From assembly GCA_016292515.1 (NCBI GenBank), contig JAEDIJ010000001.1, positions 1 through 64,000 on the forward strand: DNA of 64,000 bases, read 5' to 3'. This stretch comes from Victivallaceae bacterium. Its GTDB lineage: Bacteria > Verrucomicrobiota > Lentisphaeria > Victivallales > Victivallaceae. The position numbers and the translations under genes are program-made. Numbering within the stretch: position 1 is the stretch's first letter; each line of letters begins with the position of its first letter. Below the pieces are notes generated by a model, which had not been told where the DNA came from, searched no databases, and saw only the letters and a program-made list of their open reading frames with translations. This document shows positions 41,222 to 51,163 of this stretch, piece after piece.

Positions 41222-42473
41222 AGAATCCCGTCGGCGCAATTTTTTTTGTATCTTCAACCTTTGCTTCATTTTGCTCCATAAAATACCGTACAACCGTCAT
41301 CAGCATTGCCAATTCCCACGCATATTGAATATTTCCCGCCATACCGCCGCCGATTCCAAGTATCATAAACAACGCGCCGAGTGAATTGATCTTGTAGGCG
41401 CAAGTAAAAGCAAACACATACCCTAAAAAAAACAGCACTACGCCGTAATCATCAAACAGCGTGGCGCGCATACGCAAGATAAGTTTATAGTTTCGCCCAT
41501 AATCAACGCCGTGGCCGAACCATGTTTCCTTTTTGCTGAAATCCGCACTGAAAGAGTTGATGACGGGAACAATCCGAAATGCCGCCGACTGATCCGCATC
41601 AATGATTTCCTGCTGATCAAAAGTAACCGTCGCCTCAAGCGTATGCAAACTCCGCTCCAACTGTTTATTTTCAATATTGCCAAGCACAACGTAAATGATA
41701 ATAAAAAGCGGAATCATATAAACCGCATTTTTTTTTGTGATGAAATAAAGCGAAAAGGCGAGCAATGCGATCATCGCCGTACCGCTTGCCATCGTCAGCA
41801 TCATCCATAAAAAGCGGATCGTCACCCAGCGGTGCTCGCCTTTAAATAATTCCCCGAACTTGTATCGTCCCTGCCCTCTTTTGATCTCATTACACTTGAC
41901 GTAGCCGTAATAACACACCAACATAAAGCGGGCGAACGAACTCATTTCCTGATAGAGAGAAGCACATGCGAGCGGACCTTTTTTGCCATAGGTCATCATC
42001 ATATTGATTGCCGGCAATTGACGAAAACCAGCCAAGATTGCCATTTGCTGCAAGATACAGAAAACAAAGGCAAGTGTCATAATGAATTTCAGCAACTCGA
42101 TAAAAATCTCTATCGTAAACACTTTTTTGTAGTAAACTAAATTATAAAATCCGACATAAGTGAAAACCAAGCCGAAAGAAAAAAAGAGCGTGGTCCAGCG
42201 AATGGAATCATTTAACGTAAACGCCGTAATCAACTGCCACATACAATAGAGAATCCCGAGCCACAGCGCTCTCGACGGCGCACCATAGATAAAAACGCCC
42301 AATACGATCATCAACGCCATCAGCACAATATGCTGAGGTCCGAAACCCGCCTGAATTTCAATAGGGCGATAATAGACACCAAACAAAATCAGAAACAGGA
42401 CGGCAAATTTCTGCAAAAAAGAAAGCGTCCGGAATTGCGAAAGACAATTTTTGAAATTTTCGCGTATCGGCAT
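41202..42473 (-). CDS. O-antigen/capsule polymerase-like membrane protein (Wzy-type)
   Basis: 423 residues from ATG 42473, 3 nt after the glycosyltransferase stop. About eleven hydrophobic helices and a large outer loop (about residues 250-320) with 'FGHGVDYGRN', as in Wzy/WaaL-type proteins, which are recognised by topology rather than by strong motifs. It should join lipid-linked repeat units in the periplasm. It is the only Wzy candidate in the operon and pairs with the Wzx gene at 47972. Confidence 0.8.
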   Translation of the reverse strand: MPIRENFKNCLSQFRTLSFLQKFAVLFLILFGVYYRPIEIQAGFGPQHIVLMALMIVLGVFIYGAPSRALWLGILYCMWQLITAFTLNDSIRWTTLFFSFGLVFTYVGFYNLVYYKKVFTIEIFIELLKFIMTLAFVFCILQQMAILAGFRQLPAINMMMTYGKKGPLACASLYQEMSSFARFMLVCYYGYVKCNEIKRGQGRYKFGELFKGEHRWVTIRFLWMMLTMASGTAMIALLAFSLYFITKKNAVYMIPLFIIIYVVLGNIENKQLERSLHTLEATVTFDQQEIIDADQSAAFRIVPVINSFSADFSKKETWFGHGVDYGRNYKLILRMRATLFDDYGVVLFFLGYVFAFTCAYKINSLGALFMILGIGGGMAGNIQYAWELAMLMTVVRYFMEQNEAKVEDTKKIAPTGFYAKNLY

Positions 42474-42475
42474 AT

Positions 42476-43597
42476 TCAATCCAATATATGATGGCAAAAA
42501 GCATCTACGCTGTTTGTAGACAGATATGTGCCGGAAAACTTTTTCAGCCCGACTTCAGAAAGCCCCCGGCGTATTTCATCCGGCGTCACATAAGCCATCA
42601 AAATCCCCAATTGGTTTTTGCGCACCAATTTTCCCAACAAGCCGCCTCGCGGAGCGATGACCGGCTTTTCAAAATGGGCGGCATAACCGATGCAACCGCT
42701 GCTATTATAGGTTTCCAGATAAGGTAACAATATAGCATCGCAAGCCATGCACCAGTTGCCGATAAAATCATAGGAGCAAAATCCGTCAAAAACAAGAACA
42801 TCGGTCACGGATTTCGCTTTTTCGTACAACTGATAAAATTCCTCACGAATGCTTGGTTGAACAACGCCGGCAAAGACAAAGGCATAATGTGATGCCTCAT
42901 CTTGCGGCATTGCAAGAATCGTCTTCAAAATTTCCAGCGTTCCTTTCTTTTTTCCCATTGAGCCGAAATGCAGGACGATTTTTTTATTTTCAAGAGCATA
43001 TTTCTCTCTGAAATTTTCCTTTTGCTTAATCTGTACCGGATTGAAAGGATCGGGCAAAAAACGGAAGTGATCGCTTCGGTAACGGCGATTGAAAAACACG
43101 GCGGCGCTGTTGTCGTTCAAGGTAAAAATGTGATAAAACCGTGACAATTTAGCGTAAAGCCAGTGCCAGATTACGGAAACCATTTTTCGCACAAATGAAA
43201 AAGATGACCAGCGATATGGATAAATTTCATAGAGGATACCGGATATTTTCGTATGCCGCGGTGCCATAAAAGCAAGATACGGCATCAGCATTTCCAGAGA
43301 AAGCACGAATGCTTCGTCAGGACGATAATTCCGGATTTTTTCACACAACACCCGGCAAAATTGAAAATTTCTCTTATACCACGCTCCCCACGGCAATTTT
43401 TTGTCCGGTACAAAATCCCATTGGATGCGGGAACATTCAGTCCAATCAAAAAGTGCCATCTTATCTTTGAAACTTTGCGGCACGACAAAGACGGCATTCA
43501 AATTTTGGCGCGCGACGACTCCCGTATACCAATGATGAATATACTCCGGGCAATGCCCACCTGCGCTATGAGAAAAGAACAAAATCGTATGCGGCAT
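42476..43597 (-). CDS. Glycosyltransferase family 4
   Basis: 373 residues. Opening 'ILFFSHSAGGHCPEYIHHWY', donor-domain motifs 'IVLHFGSMGKKKGTLEILKT', 'VLVFDGFCSYDFIGNWCMAC' and 'LPYLETYNSSGCIGYAAHFE'. The E-x7-E region is present in modified form. No membrane segment. It shares the operon with neighbouring genes at 2-7 nt spacing. Donor and acceptor cannot be deduced. Confidence 0.88.
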   Translation of the reverse strand: MPHTILFFSHSAGGHCPEYIHHWYTGVVARQNLNAVFVVPQSFKDKMALFDWTECSRIQWDFVPDKKLPWGAWYKRNFQFCRVLCEKIRNYRPDEAFVLSLEMLMPYLAFMAPRHTKISGILYEIYPYRWSSFSFVRKMVSVIWHWLYAKLSRFYHIFTLNDNSAAVFFNRRYRSDHFRFLPDPFNPVQIKQKENFREKYALENKKIVLHFGSMGKKKGTLEILKTILAMPQDEASHYAFVFAGVVQPSIREEFYQLYEKAKSVTDVLVFDGFCSYDFIGNWCMACDAILLPYLETYNSSGCIGYAAHFEKPVIAPRGGLLGKLVRKNQLGILMAYVTPDEIRRGLSEVGLKKFSGTYLSTNSVDAFCHHILD

Positions 43598-43604
43598 AAA
43601 AAAA

Positions 43605-44828
43605 TCACCGTTTCGTTAACATTTTGGCATAAATCGCTTGTAAATCCTGCAAGATCTGCTTTGGATTATGCCGCTTCGCCGCCATCTCTGCGGCAGTTTT
43701 CCCCATATCTACTGCTTTTTCCGGATGATGATACAATTCAAGGATGCGATTCGCCATCATCAGAGGATCATTGGCGGGAACGAGAATACCAGTAACACCA
43801 TTTTGCACGATCGAACTGACGCCGCCCGCATCAATGGCAATGACGGGCATGCCCAATAATTGCGCCTCGCAAACTGAATTCGGCGAATTATCAATATAAG
43901 AAGTATGAATGAAGACATCGGATTTCAAGGCCGCTTGAATAATCTCCGCAGGAGATGCGACTCCACACACTTGAACCGTTTGATCTGCGGACAAACGCCC
44001 CCATAGAGGATCCTGCCACTCGGCACTGGAAACGCCATAAACCTTCCATTCAAAAGCGATGCCGGCAAATTCACGCAACCACTTCGCCGTCTTTAAGATA
44101 ACATCCGCCCCCTTAAAGGTCGCGGGAGAAATCACGGACAATAACTTTAATGTCTTGCGTTCCTTTCTCAATTGCCACTTTCCGGCATAATCCCAAAACT
44201 CTCCACGCAAAAATTCCGAACAGTAAAAATAATCTGCTACCGGATGAATCACTTCGACAATCGCGCGATCCCAATCAGTCCGCCCACAGAAAAAACCGCC
44301 CTTTTTGATTACAGAGATTTCCCGTTTCACGCAATGCCGATACAACTTTTCGCGCCAGGCGAAGTGAAATGCCCGCAACGGATTTTGGCGAAACAGCGAA
44401 AACCAAATCGCGCGAAAACTTTGCCCCGGCGGATATTTTGCGTTATAATAGGATGGCAAAAATCCCTGCAAATGGATCAAAACAGGAATATCAACAAGAG
44501 AAGCGATTAAACCAAATGGATTTTCCGAACCGAAAACGTGAATGATATCCGGCTGAAATTCGGCAATGATTTTCAACGTTTCCGGGATCACGAGTTCTTC
44601 ATCGGCGGCAAGATGAAATCTCCGCCGCAAACGGTTTTTGCGACTGCGCCATACCGAAATCGGAAAAAAAGAAATTTCAGCGTCTGGGGAGTTAATCGCA
44701 TTCCCCAGATACCCGACCCCAAGTCGAATATCCGGAAGTTGAGCAAGATGATCAATACAAGCACCGACCCATCCGCATCCTTTATAGGATGTTCCCGATA
44801 AAGCCGTCGTCAGCAATAAGACCTTCAT
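43605..44828 (-). CDS. Glycosyltransferase family 4
   Basis: 407 residues. GT-B fold: 'DIIHVFGSENPFGLIASLVD', 'KLLSVISPATFKGADVILKT', and the donor motif 'SYIDNSPNSVCEAQLLGMPV' followed by 'AIDAGGVSSIVQNGVTGILV'. The canonical E-x7-E is carried by 'VCEAQ'. It is 7 nt upstream of the next glycosyltransferase. A 66-nt gap separates it from the acyltransferase before it. Confidence 0.92.
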   Translation of the reverse strand: MKVLLLTTALSGTSYKGCGWVGACIDHLAQLPDIRLGVGYLGNAINSPDAEISFFPISVWRSRKNRLRRRFHLAADEELVIPETLKIIAEFQPDIIHVFGSENPFGLIASLVDIPVLIHLQGFLPSYYNAKYPPGQSFRAIWFSLFRQNPLRAFHFAWREKLYRHCVKREISVIKKGGFFCGRTDWDRAIVEVIHPVADYFYCSEFLRGEFWDYAGKWQLRKERKTLKLLSVISPATFKGADVILKTAKWLREFAGIAFEWKVYGVSSAEWQDPLWGRLSADQTVQVCGVASPAEIIQAALKSDVFIHTSYIDNSPNSVCEAQLLGMPVIAIDAGGVSSIVQNGVTGILVPANDPLMMANRILELYHHPEKAVDMGKTAAEMAAKRHNPKQILQDLQAIYAKMLTKR

Positions 44829-44894
44829 AGATATTTTCCTGATCTATATTCAATATCCGATGTGCATCTTAAAAATCGAGCAACCGGAAAATCT

Positions 44895-45989
44895 TTATTT
44901 TATCACCCAGTCTTTTATTTTTCCTCTACTGAAACGGAAAAGTCCGTCAAAAAGCAAACTGATTCCGATGCCGGAAACAAAAAGAGCGAAACGCTGAAAA
45001 GCGGAAAAACGCCTCATATTGACAATTTCAACCGCAAGACCAGACGGCAAGACCAAGTGCTCGATCAAAATCACGACCGCAAAAGCCGTCATATGCAATG
45101 CCATAAGCGAGAAACTTCTCCTCCCACATAATTGCAGAAAAGTATATATGACATGGCAATTTTGCAGAAAACGGCAAAGAACAAACAAGGAAATGCAGCC
45201 GAGAAAATTACATATGACAAAAAGATGCCGTTTTATGCCGCCCCCATAATCATTCCAGGAAATAATATAACTGGGATTAAATTTCCAAATCAAAAAGAGA
45301 AAGAGATAAACAATACAAAATCTCACTACCGGGTGCTCACAGACTGCTTTGTGCCGCCACCCGAGATAACCAACACAAATAAAGGAAAAAATCATTACAG
45401 CACGATAGGCAAAAGCCGCCGGAGAGAGATTATGCACAAGAGCGGACAACTCTATCGACATTTGTGCCAACAACAGAAAAATCACAATCGCGACCGCACT
45501 GGACTTCCCGGATTTTCCGATTTTCTCAAGCGTTGCCCGGAAAAAAGTTACTATCAGCATCCCCTCAAAGAGCGCAGTCAAAAACCACAATGGAGTAAGC
45601 AAATAAAAGCGATGCGCAAAAGTAAACGGTTCCAGCACCAGATTGCGGAACGACAAAAAATCATTCGGTAACAACGGGGCACCGGTACACCGTCCCCAAA
45701 CGTATGATACAATCGCAACGATTGTGAAAAAAATGTAATACGGCACAATCAAACGCAAAAATTTCCCATTGACAAACTGCAATGCGCTTTGTTTCGTATT
45801 AAGATAAAATCCGGAAATCAGAAAAAATGCGACCAAAAAGAATGTCGATGGATTCACCCACAGCAACAACGGAAAACCGCTATGCGCCGCAATAACGGAT
45901 AAAACGGCAACGCCTTTCATTGCATCAACCGTGGCATCACGAGAGGCGATAGAGTCAACATTTTCTAAAGATTTCGCAAGATGAACCAT
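44895..45989 (-). CDS. Membrane acyltransferase family 3
   Basis: 364 residues, ten or more helices. 'VDAMKGVAVLSVIAAHSGFP' holds the catalytic-type His, 'FFLVAFFLISGFYLNTKQ' the second helix and 'FLRLIVPYYIFFTI' the Arg motif. A late 'LMALHMTAFAVVILIEH' fits the family's final helices. Starts 6 nt past the upstream stop. It is the third intact acyltransferase of the operon. AT-rich compared with the flanks. Confidence 0.9.
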   Translation of the reverse strand: MVHLAKSLENVDSIASRDATVDAMKGVAVLSVIAAHSGFPLLLWVNPSTFFLVAFFLISGFYLNTKQSALQFVNGKFLRLIVPYYIFFTIVAIVSYVWGRCTGAPLLPNDFLSFRNLVLEPFTFAHRFYLLTPLWFLTALFEGMLIVTFFRATLEKIGKSGKSSAVAIVIFLLLAQMSIELSALVHNLSPAAFAYRAVMIFSFICVGYLGWRHKAVCEHPVVRFCIVYLFLFLIWKFNPSYIISWNDYGGGIKRHLFVICNFLGCISLFVLCRFLQNCHVIYTFLQLCGRRSFSLMALHMTAFAVVILIEHLVLPSGLAVEIVNMRRFSAFQRFALFVSGIGISLLFDGLFRFSRGKIKDWVIK

Positions 45990-45995
45990 AATGCG

Positions 45996-47012
45996 TTATT
46001 TTTTTGCATGGATTCGAAAGATATTCTCGATAACAAAGCACACAATCACTTTAACAAAATGGATTATTCTCATACGCAGCAATCGTGGAAAACGTGTAAT
46101 ATCTTTTCCAAAATCAGAAAGTTTCGTGCCGAAATCTTCCGGAGCCAACAAGGGAAGCTGTTTTTCAAAATTTTCCGGTACATCAACTATTTTCCCCGGA
46201 GGAACAAGCAAAAAATGCTCCGTGTTCGCTGTTTCGACGGATATTTTCCGCTTTTGAAAGTGAACATACCATTGCGCTTCCCTGTGTGAATTTTTACAGG
46301 AATCCAGATAAAACTCCGTAATCCCTTGTTCATCTTTCAGGTAAATTTCGTGATGCCGAGTTCCTTTCTGATCGTCCCGAAGCAATTTCGTCAAGTGAAA
46401 ATATCGAATCACAATATCGGCAAAACGCTCAGGAGCAGAATAAATCAAAAAATCAAGTCGCTTACATATCTCCGAAAACCCGTTCCGGCACGTGCCGTTT
46501 TCATCAAAAATCCAACTTTTCGGCGATGCAAACACGTCTTTATAATATAAGCAACCGGGCAACAAAGCCTGAAACCCGTTTCGGATTTCCGGCGTATTTT
46601 TGACCAAAGTGCAGTGTCCGTTTTCCAAAATCTTATCGAAACGCTTTTGCCGTACAATTTCTGCCAGTTGAGAGAGATCTCCCCAAATAAGATCGATATC
46701 ACAATATCCCCAGTAATCGTACCCTGCAATATCCTGTTGAAAGATTACACCAAATGCAGGTCTGAAATCACAAATCTTATAAGGTTTTTCCAAAGAAATT
46801 TTAAAATCAAAAAAAGATTGGATATGTTTAACAAAATCGCGGAATGTCATTTTTTTTAAAATCACGTTAGGAGGCAATGCACCCGGAATTTCATTATCGG
46901 TAATCAAAAGCCAGTGAAAAAATGAATTGCTCCCGCAACTTTTCAACCAAAACGGAAAAAAAACAGGCAATTTCCCGAAATAAGGGATGATAAAAATCGC
47001 GTGATTCGTCAT
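45996..47012 (-). CDS. DUF6625-family protein (glycosyltransferase-like)
   Basis: 338 residues. The pattern 'IFIIPYFGKLPVFFPFWLKS', 'PYKICDFRPAFGVIFQQDIA' and 'YDYWGYCDIDLIWGDLSQL' defines DUF6625, a GT-A-like family found in capsule and O-antigen clusters; 'CDIDLIWG' supplies a D-x-D-type motif. The enzyme activity of the family has not been settled. A basic C-terminal helix may bind the membrane. It sits between a GT2 and an acyltransferase in tight order. Confidence 0.85.
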   Translation of the reverse strand: MTNHAIFIIPYFGKLPVFFPFWLKSCGSNSFFHWLLITDNEIPGALPPNVILKKMTFRDFVKHIQSFFDFKISLEKPYKICDFRPAFGVIFQQDIAGYDYWGYCDIDLIWGDLSQLAEIVRQKRFDKILENGHCTLVKNTPEIRNGFQALLPGCLYYKDVFASPKSWIFDENGTCRNGFSEICKRLDFLIYSAPERFADIVIRYFHLTKLLRDDQKGTRHHEIYLKDEQGITEFYLDSCKNSHREAQWYVHFQKRKISVETANTEHFLLVPPGKIVDVPENFEKQLPLLAPEDFGTKLSDFGKDITRFPRLLRMRIIHFVKVIVCFVIENIFRIHAKK

Positions 47013-47036
47013 AAAACCACCACTTCTCTTTTTACC

Positions 47037-47969
47037 TTATTTCAGAAATTTTGCCTTGGCGATGGAGCACATCATCACAAAAGACCGTTTCATCAGATCG
47101 ATCTTTTCCATCACAGGCAAAGTCAGCCAAAAATGCAAAGCTTCCGCAAATGAATTTTTTGCCAAGGAAACCATATGGGAAAAATCTAAAAGATAAAACT
47201 GACGAATAAGCACTCCCTTGGACAACACATCGGAAAATTCGTTTTGGATTGCGATGAGATGACGATGATACAATTGGTAACGTTTTTTGAATTCCACCTC
47301 GGACATCCTGCACATGGCACCGCTTGCAGTCTTGCGATAACTCGCCATAATTCGATTTTGTGCAAAAATCCTGCCTTGCCTCGCCATTGTCAACCACACG
47401 ATGATATCCCCGCACCAAAAATCCTTGTTGCATGGGATGTCTGTCCAAAATTCTGTTCGAAAAAACGCGCTTGCCGTCGGTAAAATCCAAGAATTAAAGA
47501 TTTCGTTCCCGGTATATTCGCGTTCCTCTAAACTAGTAAATAATTCTTCTCCCGAAGATGTTTTTTTGTCTTCAATGACTATATTTGCATTGTGAAAGCA
47601 CATCGAATAATCGGGGTGACTTTCCATAAAGTCGTATTGGATTTGGAGTTTGTGGGAATCGGTCCAAAAATCGTCGCCTTCGCAAAGCGCGATGTATTTC
47701 CCCTTCGCGCAAGGGAACTGATACTCGCACCAAATAGATTTTCCTTTGGAATATTGATTTTCTTTTTGATAAATCGGTTTGATGATATCGGGGTATTTTG
47801 CCTCGTATTCGCGGATAATATCCGCCGTCCCATCCGTCGAGGCATCGTCATGGATCAAAATTTCAAAAGAAAAATTCGTTTGCTGCATCAGAAAACCTTC
47901 TAGCGCATCGTGGATGTACTTTGCGTGGTTGTAGGTGATACAGCAAATGCTGACAGCGGGATTATTCAT
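47037..47969 (-). CDS. Glycosyltransferase family 2
   Basis: 310 residues from ATG 47969, 3 nt after the flippase stop; the upstream frame extension overlaps the flippase gene. 'VSICCITYNHAKYIHDALEG', 'FEILIHDDASTDGTADIIRE', the metal motif 'YIALCEGDDFWTDSHKLQIQ' and 'PCNKDFWCGDIIVWL' are standard GT2 elements of O-antigen clusters. Soluble, probably membrane-associated through the C-terminus. Confidence 0.93.
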   Translation of the reverse strand: MNNPAVSICCITYNHAKYIHDALEGFLMQQTNFSFEILIHDDASTDGTADIIREYEAKYPDIIKPIYQKENQYSKGKSIWCEYQFPCAKGKYIALCEGDDFWTDSHKLQIQYDFMESHPDYSMCFHNANIVIEDKKTSSGEELFTSLEEREYTGNEIFNSWILPTASAFFRTEFWTDIPCNKDFWCGDIIVWLTMARQGRIFAQNRIMASYRKTASGAMCRMSEVEFKKRYQLYHRHLIAIQNEFSDVLSKGVLIRQFYLLDFSHMVSLAKNSFAEALHFWLTLPVMEKIDLMKRSFVMMCSIAKAKFLK

Positions 47970-47971
47970 AT

Positions 47972-49423
47972 TTAATTTCTTTTCAAAAACGGCAATTTCG
48001 ACCAAACAAGTTGGATCATATTCCTGGGAATCTGTTTAAAAACAAAGGAAATCCCCAAATACAAAGCGCAGAAACACAAGGAAGTTAAAATCGTTTTACT
48101 CCATACGCCCGGACAATTTTTGCAAACAAACCATCCGGCTATCGCGCAAAAGAGACTGATCGCAATATGTGGAAAGATATTCAAAAATTGTTTTACAAAG
48201 CCGAAGTGAATGATTTTGCCATTCATCCAAGAGTTTTCAATTGCACTTAAAAAATTCGTTGCAACCAATCCACACGCCATCGTGAAAGGTCCATATCGAT
48301 AGGTCAATAAGACACAAATCACCGCTTGGACCTTTTTGATGATTTCCAAAATCAGAAAAACATCGCTGCGCCCACAGGCTTGCAAGACACACAAATTGGA
48401 AGTGTGAAACGGATAGAGCACATAAACAAAGCAAAAAATCTGCATATAGGGAACAGCCGGTAGCCATTTTTCCTTAAAGAGCAAAACGATCAATGGTTCG
48501 GAAATCAGACAAAGCAAAGTCATTGCCGGAATAACGAAGAAAAAAACACCCGATTGCACTTTTTTCATCACCCGTGCCATCTGTTCGCGGTCGTTTTGAA
48601 TACTTGAAAACGACGGAAAGAGCACAGAACTAATCGTATTGTTAATAATTCCCATTCCCAAATTCGGGATATGGTCGCCGCGATTATAATATGCCAAGGT
48701 CGAGAAATCAAACAATTTCCCGAACAAAATCGGATACATATTGTTGTAAAAGCAATCCAAAACACCAGAGCAAAGAAGTTTCCACCCGTATTGGAACAAT
48801 CCTTTGAGACGCTGAAAACTGATTTTTAAAATCGGTCGCCACATACCCCATATCCACAGTAAAGTCGTATTGATCGCCGACTTTAAGAGTGTCTGCACAA
48901 CCAATGCCCAAACACCGAATCCGCGATATGCCATCGTAATTCCGACGACGCCGGAGATGCTTTGCGAAACCACGGACATCCGAAAAAATACATTCATCCG
49001 TAAATCGCGGTAGATCATCGCATTTTGAACCGCCGACAACGCGCCAAAAATCATCGTCAAAGCGGAAACACGAATGCAGGACGCCAAAATGCGCTCGTGA
49101 AAAAAATCCGCAAAAAGAGGCGCGGCGAAAAACAGCCCGATATACAAGATAACCGCGACTGTCAAGTTAAGAAAAAAAACGCTTGAACAATCTTCCGGAT
49201 GCAAATCCTTTTTTTGAATCAACGATGCACCAAAACCGGCATCAATGAAGACCGAAAAAATGGCGACAAAAACACCAACAATTGCGACGACTCCGAATTC
49301 TTCCGGCTCAAGCAAGCGGGCAAGGACGAGAGATATTACAAACCCCACACCCAAATTCCATACCTGCCCCAATCCGGACCAAAACATTCCGGAGAACATT
49401 TTATTTTTTAACGTTTCAGCCAT
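47972..49423 (-). CDS. Polysaccharide flippase (Wzx/MOP family)
   Basis: 483 residues from ATG 49423, overlapping the acetyltransferase stop by 8 nt. About twelve to fourteen membrane helices in two bundles. 'VISLVLARLLEPEEFGVVAI' in the second helix region, 'GASLIQKKDLHPEDCSSVFF' in the loop and 'YYNRGDHIPNLGMGIINNTI' are the usual signatures of the Wzx/TuaB-like branch. It should turn the lipid-linked repeat unit to the periplasmic side, where the Wzy-like protein at 41202 acts. Confidence 0.95.
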   Translation of the reverse strand: MAETLKNKMFSGMFWSGLGQVWNLGVGFVISLVLARLLEPEEFGVVAIVGVFVAIFSVFIDAGFGASLIQKKDLHPEDCSSVFFLNLTVAVILYIGLFFAAPLFADFFHERILASCIRVSALTMIFGALSAVQNAMIYRDLRMNVFFRMSVVSQSISGVVGITMAYRGFGVWALVVQTLLKSAINTTLLWIWGMWRPILKISFQRLKGLFQYGWKLLCSGVLDCFYNNMYPILFGKLFDFSTLAYYNRGDHIPNLGMGIINNTISSVLFPSFSSIQNDREQMARVMKKVQSGVFFFVIPAMTLLCLISEPLIVLLFKEKWLPAVPYMQIFCFVYVLYPFHTSNLCVLQACGRSDVFLILEIIKKVQAVICVLLTYRYGPFTMACGLVATNFLSAIENSWMNGKIIHFGFVKQFLNIFPHIAISLFCAIAGWFVCKNCPGVWSKTILTSLCFCALYLGISFVFKQIPRNMIQLVWSKLPFLKRN

Positions 49424-50036
49424 TGGCAACCTTGATCACTTTTGCAGGAGAACCGACTGCAACAACATTCGACGGGATATCGGCAATGATGGTGCTGCCA
49501 GCACCAATTATCGTACCGTCGCCAATTTTGCATTTTTCAATAACACAACTACCTATCCCGACCATTGCACACTTTCCAATGCCGCAATTTCCAGCGAGTT
49601 GCGTTCCCCCGCATATGTGGCAGGCATCCCCCAATCTTGATTCATGGGAGATATTGGAGCCATTGTTAACAATGCAAAAATCGCCGATCTCAACATCCGG
49701 GTCAACATTCGCCAATGCTCCGACATAACATCCTCGACCGATTTTCACGTGCTCCGCAATTTGTGCGGTCGGATGAATAATCGTTGCGATGCGAAAATCA
49801 TCTTGCAACGCAATTCCCCGTTGCAGGCGCATACGGTTGTCGCCAAAAGCAATAAAAATCAATGCGCCGCGCGGAACATCGCTCAAAGCGATGATTTTGC
49901 TCCCGAAAAAATCTTCTCCGACGCGGGCATCGGAATCCTCCCAAAATCCGCCGATTTCATATCCGCAAAGCCGTGCCGTTGCCGCCACGACTTTGGCATG
50001 ACCGCCGCATCCGTAAATATAAATTTTTTCAGCCAT
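49416..50036 (-). CDS. PglD/NeuD-like sugar O/N-acetyltransferase
   Basis: 206 residues. N-terminal Rossmann-like 'IYIYGCGGHAKVVAATARLC' binds the nucleotide sugar. The C-terminal half is a left-handed beta helix of hexapeptide repeats ('IGDFCIVNNGSNISHESRLG') with the catalytic-type His in 'NISHES', ending in 'GSPAKVIK'. PglD-like proteins acetylate the amino group of a UDP-4-amino sugar. The aminotransferase encoded just upstream would supply that amino group. The two starts overlap by 8 nt. Confidence 0.9.
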   Translation of the reverse strand: MAEKIYIYGCGGHAKVVAATARLCGYEIGGFWEDSDARVGEDFFGSKIIALSDVPRGALIFIAFGDNRMRLQRGIALQDDFRIATIIHPTAQIAEHVKIGRGCYVGALANVDPDVEIGDFCIVNNGSNISHESRLGDACHICGGTQLAGNCGIGKCAMVGIGSCVIEKCKIGDGTIIGAGSTIIADIPSNVVAVGSPAKVIKVANG

Positions 50037-51138
50037 AAATCAGCGTGACGATTTTTTGAATCGCTTCGTCCGTCAATTCGGCGTACATCGGGAGGCAGAG
50101 GATTTCCCGGGCGACACGGGTCGCGACGGGGAGATTGGATGCCGCGGCGCTGGGGAGCCCGCGGTAGGTCGGGAAATCGCTGCACAAGGGATAAAAATAA
50201 CGGCGGCTCATAATGTTTTCCGATTTGAGTTTATTGTACAACTCATCGCGCGTCATCCCGTATTTTTCCGCATTGATCCGAATCGGGAAGTATGCGTAAT
50301 TATGACGCACTCCCGGCAAATCGTAAAGCATTGTGATCCCGGGGACATCTTTCAGCATTTCCCGATAACGCTGCGCCACTTTTTGTCGCTTGGCGATCTC
50401 GCCGTCGACGATTTTAAGTTGAAGCAAGCCGAACGCGGAGCGGAATTCATCCATTTTGCCGTTGCTTCCCGGCGCGACGACCGTCACTTCGTCGGCAAAG
50501 CCGAAGTTTTTCAGGAAGTCGATCCGTTTTTTCATATTTTCGTCGTTGGTCACCAGCGCACCGCCCTCAAAGGTATTGAAAACTTTGGTCGCGTGGAAAC
50601 TCAACATCGAGAGATTTCCCCAGTTGCAAACGGAAACACCCTCTTTTTTCACGCCGAAAACGTGCGCCGCATCGTAAAAAAGTTTCAAACCGTAGGTGTC
50701 GGCGATTTTCTGTAATTTTTCGTGATTGCAGGGATTTCCGTAGACGTGCACCGGCATCAGTGCCGTCGTCTGCGGAGTGATCAATGCTTCCACCTTGTCG
50801 GGGTCCATCGTAAAGGTTTCCGGTTCGATATCGCAAAAGACCGGTTTGCAGTTATTCCAATGGATCGAGTGCGTCGTCGCGACAAAGGTGAAAGGCGTCG
50901 TGATCACTTCTCCTGTGATCCGCAACGCCTGCAATCCGACCTGCAAAGCGATCATTCCGTTAGTGAACAAACTGACGTATTTGACGCCGAGATATTCCGC
51001 CAGTGCTTCTTCAAACTGCCGATGAAACGCGCCGTTATTCGTCAGCCACTTGTTTTCCCAAATTTCTTTCAGATACGGGATGAAATCATCCAATTTCGGC
51101 AAAGAGGGAGATGTCACATAGATCGGTTTTTTATCCAT
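50029..51138 (-). CDS. DegT/DnrJ/EryC1/StrS sugar aminotransferase
   Basis: 369 residues from ATG 51138, with AAAGG 9 nt before; the three-codon longer start is TTG. PLP site: 'TTPFTFVATTHSIHWNNCKP', 'LFYDAAHVFGVKKEG', and the Schiff-base Lys in 'LSFHATKVFNTFEGGALVT'. The family makes amino sugars such as UDP-4-amino-6-deoxy or dTDP-3-amino hexoses. No dehydratase for the keto-sugar precursor is in the cluster, so that must come from elsewhere in the genome. It is different from the 10.7-kb family member (low similarity by eye). Confidence 0.93.
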   Translation of the reverse strand: MDKKPIYVTSPSLPKLDDFIPYLKEIWENKWLTNNGAFHRQFEEALAEYLGVKYVSLFTNGMIALQVGLQALRITGEVITTPFTFVATTHSIHWNNCKPVFCDIEPETFTMDPDKVEALITPQTTALMPVHVYGNPCNHEKLQKIADTYGLKLFYDAAHVFGVKKEGVSVCNWGNLSMLSFHATKVFNTFEGGALVTNDENMKKRIDFLKNFGFADEVTVVAPGSNGKMDEFRSAFGLLQLKIVDGEIAKRQKVAQRYREMLKDVPGITMLYDLPGVRHNYAYFPIRINAEKYGMTRDELYNKLKSENIMSRRYFYPLCSDFPTYRGLPSAAASNLPVATRVAREILCLPMYAELTDEAIQKIVTLIYG

Positions 51139-51163
51139 AAGACTCAACCTTTATTGTTTTCTT